Shown one piece after another: positions 61,001-64,000 of a stretch of DNA of 64,000 nt. The stretch's first letter is position 1, and every line of letters begins with the position of its first letter. The notes beneath the pieces are model-generated. The model worked only from the letters and a program-made list of their open reading frames with translations. It was not told where the DNA came from and ran no database searches. The position numbers and the translations under genes were made by a program. Source of the stretch: Centroberyx gerrardi (taxonomy: Eukaryota > Chordata > Actinopteri > Beryciformes > Berycidae); the NCBI RefSeq assembly GCF_048128805.1, contig NC_136010.1:21851480-21915479 (forward strand). Direction: 5' to 3'.

Positions 61001-63185
61001 ATTTGAATATTTCAGCATGATTATAAGTTTGCCCACAACACTGTACCATTTAGAGATTTTGAACATGTTTCTGTGTTCAATTTTTGTTGTTCCAGCGAGT
61101 AAGGATCTGGCCCAAACATCATACTTTATGGCCACCAACAGGTATATGCTCAGTTCTATTTAAAAATCAGTTCATTGTAGTTGTTTGTGATGAAAACCTA
61201 ATCATTAAGTCATTAATTGGTATAGCATGTTTTCATATTTCTTGCTACAGCTGTGTACAATCTTCTGAAACTGAATACATGCTTTTCTTGTCTCTCTCTC
61301 TCCTCCTTTTTCTCTGTGTTTTTTATGGCTACCTGGGACCTAACCTGCTGTGTAGTCTGCACTTGACCACATTCTGCCTGCAGTATAGTCCACCTATTGT
61401 GGCCTGTGTGTGCATCCATCTGGCCTGCAAATGGTCCAACTGGGAGATCCCTGTATCCACAGACAGCAAGCACTGGTGGGAGTATGTGGATCCCACAGTC
61501 ACCCTTGAGCTGCTGGATGGTATGTGCTTTAAGTGACCATGTAATTCAGTCCATGCCTGCAAGACATATTTTAATTAAAGATGAAGCTGTGTTCAATGAA
61601 GTGTTGTGTTCAGCGTTCACAAATGGTAGAAGTATCTCCAATTGCTCTTGTTTTCACCACTTCATAACTTCCTACAGAGCTCACACATGAGTTCCTACAG
61701 ATCCTGGAGAAAACGCCTAGCCGGTTAAAACGGATTCGCAACTGGAAGGTAAAACGTTTTCCCATTTCTTGTTTGTGCCCCACAAAACGCGGCCAAGACA
61801 TCATTCATTGCGTGGAAATTTTTTGTTGACTCACTGCAATCACTGTTGATTGTCTGTCTCCTGCCTCCCAGGCTGCAGGTCAGACGGCAAAAGGCAAGTC
61901 CAAAGTCCAGGAGGAGGGTGACCAGACGGACACCATGATGAGCATGATCTCCATGGCCTCGTCGGAAACCACGCTGGCAGGCCTGATGAGCCTCTCAGCC
62001 CCTCCCTCCTCGTCATCTTCCTCATCGACGGGCGAAAAGGACAGGGGTGCGTCTGGCAGCGCCCAGCCCTGGCATCCGGGCGGGAAAGGTGGCTCTGAGC
62101 AGCAGCAGCCGCCCAACAACGAGGTGCACGCCCCAGCTAAGGTGTCGCTGAGCGAGTACCGGGCCAAGAACGCCGACGTCCTGGCCGCCCAAAAGAGGAA
62201 GCTGGAGAACATGGAGGCCAGCGTAAAGAGGGACTACGCCAATGCTGCCCAGGCCCTCATCGGTCAGCAGCAGAGGAAGGAGAAGCACCATCACCAGCAG
62301 TCCGGCTCCCACTCCCACTCTGGCTCCTCCTCCTCTTCCGACGTAACCAACCCCTCGCCCATCATTCTCAAAATCCCCTTGGAGAAGGAGAGGCACGACC
62401 GCAGCTCCCTGAAGATGCGGTTCCCTCTGCCTGGGGGAGGCAGCAGCGGGCACAGTGGCGGCGGCAGCAGAGGGCAGGACCAGGATATTAAAGTTAGGAT
62501 ACGGGTGCCTGAGAAGCAAAGGGGGAGTTCAGGAGAGGAGGGCAAGAGCAGGGACAAGCACCGGGAACGGTCTAACCACCACCACCACCATCACCACCAC
62601 CACCATCATTCTTCCTCTAGTGGTGCCTCACTTTCCTCTTCACATAAACATTCATCTGGTTCCAGCGGGGTGGTAGGAAGCAGCAAAAAAGCCCCCGGCG
62701 ACTCCTCTAGAACGAGCTCTTCGTCCTCTTCTTCCTCTTCCGCTTCTCGAAAGAGGACACACTCCCAGGACCCCACAGTAGGCTCGCACCCTCCCTCCAA
62801 AGTAAGCAAGTCTTCTAGGAACGCCTACCAGCTCCCGTCCTTGTCTTCCTCCTCCGGGCACGCTCTGGGGCACGGTCCCGACATCCTCCCCGCCCTGGGC
62901 CTTCCCCACCACCAAGGGAGCTTCTCGCACTCCAAAGGGGACAAGACGGACACTAACGGACACAACGCAACAGGCGGAGGCCAGTCAAATGAGTACCAGG
63001 ACACTTTTGAAATGCTAAACTCTCTGCTGAGTGCCCAGGGGGTCCAGCCATCCCAGCCGCCCATGTTTGACTACCGATCCCAATATGGGGAGTACCGGTA
63101 CAGTGGTGGCTCCAGGGGGAGCAACCCCCGGCCCCCGCCCCTGCCTTCGGAACCGCCTCCCCCGTTGCCGCCGTTACCCAAATGA
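58028..63185 (+). CDS. ccnt1: Cyclin T1 (P-TEFb regulatory subunit)
   Basis: Cyclin T1 pairs with CDK9 to form P-TEFb, which phosphorylates the RNA polymerase II CTD, NELF and DSIF to release paused polymerase. Exons: 58028-58200, 58961-59042, 59198-59326, 59973-60033, 60886-60948, 61096-61141, 61356-61519, 61678-61748, 61872-63185; 700 aa against 726 in human. The double cyclin box covers about residues 15-260 ([92 protein letters not shown]). Next are the [12 protein letters not shown] helix, a tract of 11 histidines near residue 497, Ser-rich stretches and the diagnostic CCNT1 C-terminus [18 protein letters not shown] and [17 protein letters not shown], which rules out CCNT2. The position of human Cys261 is alanine (NWKAAG). 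The exon 4-5 join gives L-A-F where human has L-G-F. Confidence 0.96.
62573..62606 (+). repeat. CAC/CAT run coding 11 histidines in cyclin T1
   Basis: Eleven consecutive His codons after Asn. Human CCNT1 has a histidine-rich stretch in the same region that helps it bind the polymerase II CTD and form condensates. Confidence 0.9.
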
Positions 63186-64000
63186 GTTCCTTATCAGGGG
63201 ATGCGTTATGTACATTGTACCTGCCATCACAAACATCATCCTTGTTACATAAAGCATTACACGATGATTTTTGGACTCCCTTTTAAATGTTTGTGATCAT
63301 GTGTTGTGGGTTTCAGCTTGACAGCAGAGAAATGTACTTCTGACATAATTGAGTTTTCTTTTTAACCTCTTTTTACAGATTTTTTTTTTTGATTTGGGGC
63401 AATAATGAGAGGCTTGAAAAGCTTGCAAAATAGAAAAAAATATTTACGGGAAAAAGTGTAAATAATATTTTTGATGTTATCGGTTTTGTATTGTAAACTC
63501 AAATGAAATGTGATGATGGGACCTGGCATTTTTGCCATCACTGTTTTGGAGGAAGTCAGACATTGTCTTGAAATCATGAGGAAGCTGAAACTTATTTGCA
63601 TCACATATCACTTGTTAAGTCTTGCTAGCGATTGTCTTTTTATAATGTTTTTATAGTATATTATTTATTAATTGAATGCTTTCAAGGAGCACAGTCCCCT
63701 TTTTAAAAAAAGGTCTCCCCTCTACGCTGTGTCCTTTTTGGGCAGAGGGATATTTTTTCCTCAAGACTGTACTGGCTAGTTTGAGAACGCATGTCTCCAA
63801 AGCCATGTTTGAAATATTGTTTTTTTTTGTTTTTTAAACTACCGTAACCTCAGAAACGTAGGTGACGACGACCCCTCCCCCCACCCCTCACAGTTTTGTC
63901 AATACTTTTTTTTTTTTTAATTATCTGCATTATTTGGTGAACTGTTGTACAAATATTGTAAAATGTTTAAAACGAACATAAAATATTTTTACATTTTGTT
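63186..64000 (+). other. 3' UTR of ccnt1, running to the window edge
   Basis: AT-rich sequence with long T runs, typical of a vertebrate 3' UTR. No AATAAA was confirmed before the edge; an ACATAAAAT word lies near 63975. The UTR may continue outside the window. Confidence 0.6.

Noticed and set aside
62022-62519. 165-codon antisense frame in the last ccnt1 exon
   Set aside because: Shadow of Ser/His/Gly-rich cyclin T1 coding sequence; no similarity of its own.

Overview
This is vertebrate nuclear DNA, almost certainly from a percomorph-type teleost fish. The genes are split by GT-AG introns, the repeats are short fish-type elements (tRNA-derived SINEs, a hAT MITE, long CA/GT and CT microsatellites), and the proteins are vertebrate orthologs. 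No organelle, bacterial or viral genes are seen. All splice models below were built by hand from reading frames, splice-site dinucleotides and phase, and each one closes in frame. Eight protein-coding genes are supported.

Layout. (1) 1257-15309 (+): a complete five-coding-exon junctophilin, most like JPH2 (797 aa), with a probable 3' UTR intron. (2) 18913-38500: four complete alpha-tubulin (TUBA1-type) genes. Copies A (18913-21479), B (23455-26120) and C (29142-31502) are tandem on the minus strand. Copy D (35644-38500) is on the plus strand, head-to-head with C. All have the same four-exon structure (ATG / 223 nt / 149 nt / about 980 nt). (3) 39210-45257 (-): pmel, the melanosome fibril protein, 12 coding exons, 625 aa. 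(4) 46840-52269 (-): an FSIP2-like (fibrous sheath-interacting protein 2) gene, 11 coding exons, 1,111 aa, far shorter than the mammalian protein. (5) 52980-56450 (+): sarnp, 11 coding exons, 213 aa, divergent from fsip2. (6) 58028-63185 (+): ccnt1, cyclin T1 of P-TEFb, 9 coding exons, 700 aa, with its 3' UTR running to the window edge.

The grouping of alpha-tubulin genes, PMEL, SARNP and CCNT1 resembles human 12q13, so most of the window looks like an old conserved block; the junctophilin is the exception. The genes do not form a single pathway: junctophilin (excitation-contraction coupling), tubulins (cytoskeleton), pmel (pigment), fsip2 (sperm tail), sarnp (mRNA export) and ccnt1 (transcription elongation).

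Most interesting points: the tubulin array shows two sister pairs (A/D inverted, B/C tandem) with nearly identical introns, and copy D is a mosaic that switches from A-like to B/C-like sequence inside exon 4. Copy B ends in Glu-Glu with no terminal tyrosine, so it would encode a constitutively detyrosinated-type alpha-tubulin. Copy A has an altered loop around Lys40. The fsip2 promoter carries a perfect palindromic RFX-type X-box next to the start codon, as expected for a flagellar gene. pmel introns carry several M-box (MITF-type) motifs, and its RPT repeat domain is replaced by a short Ser/Thr/Glu-rich linker.
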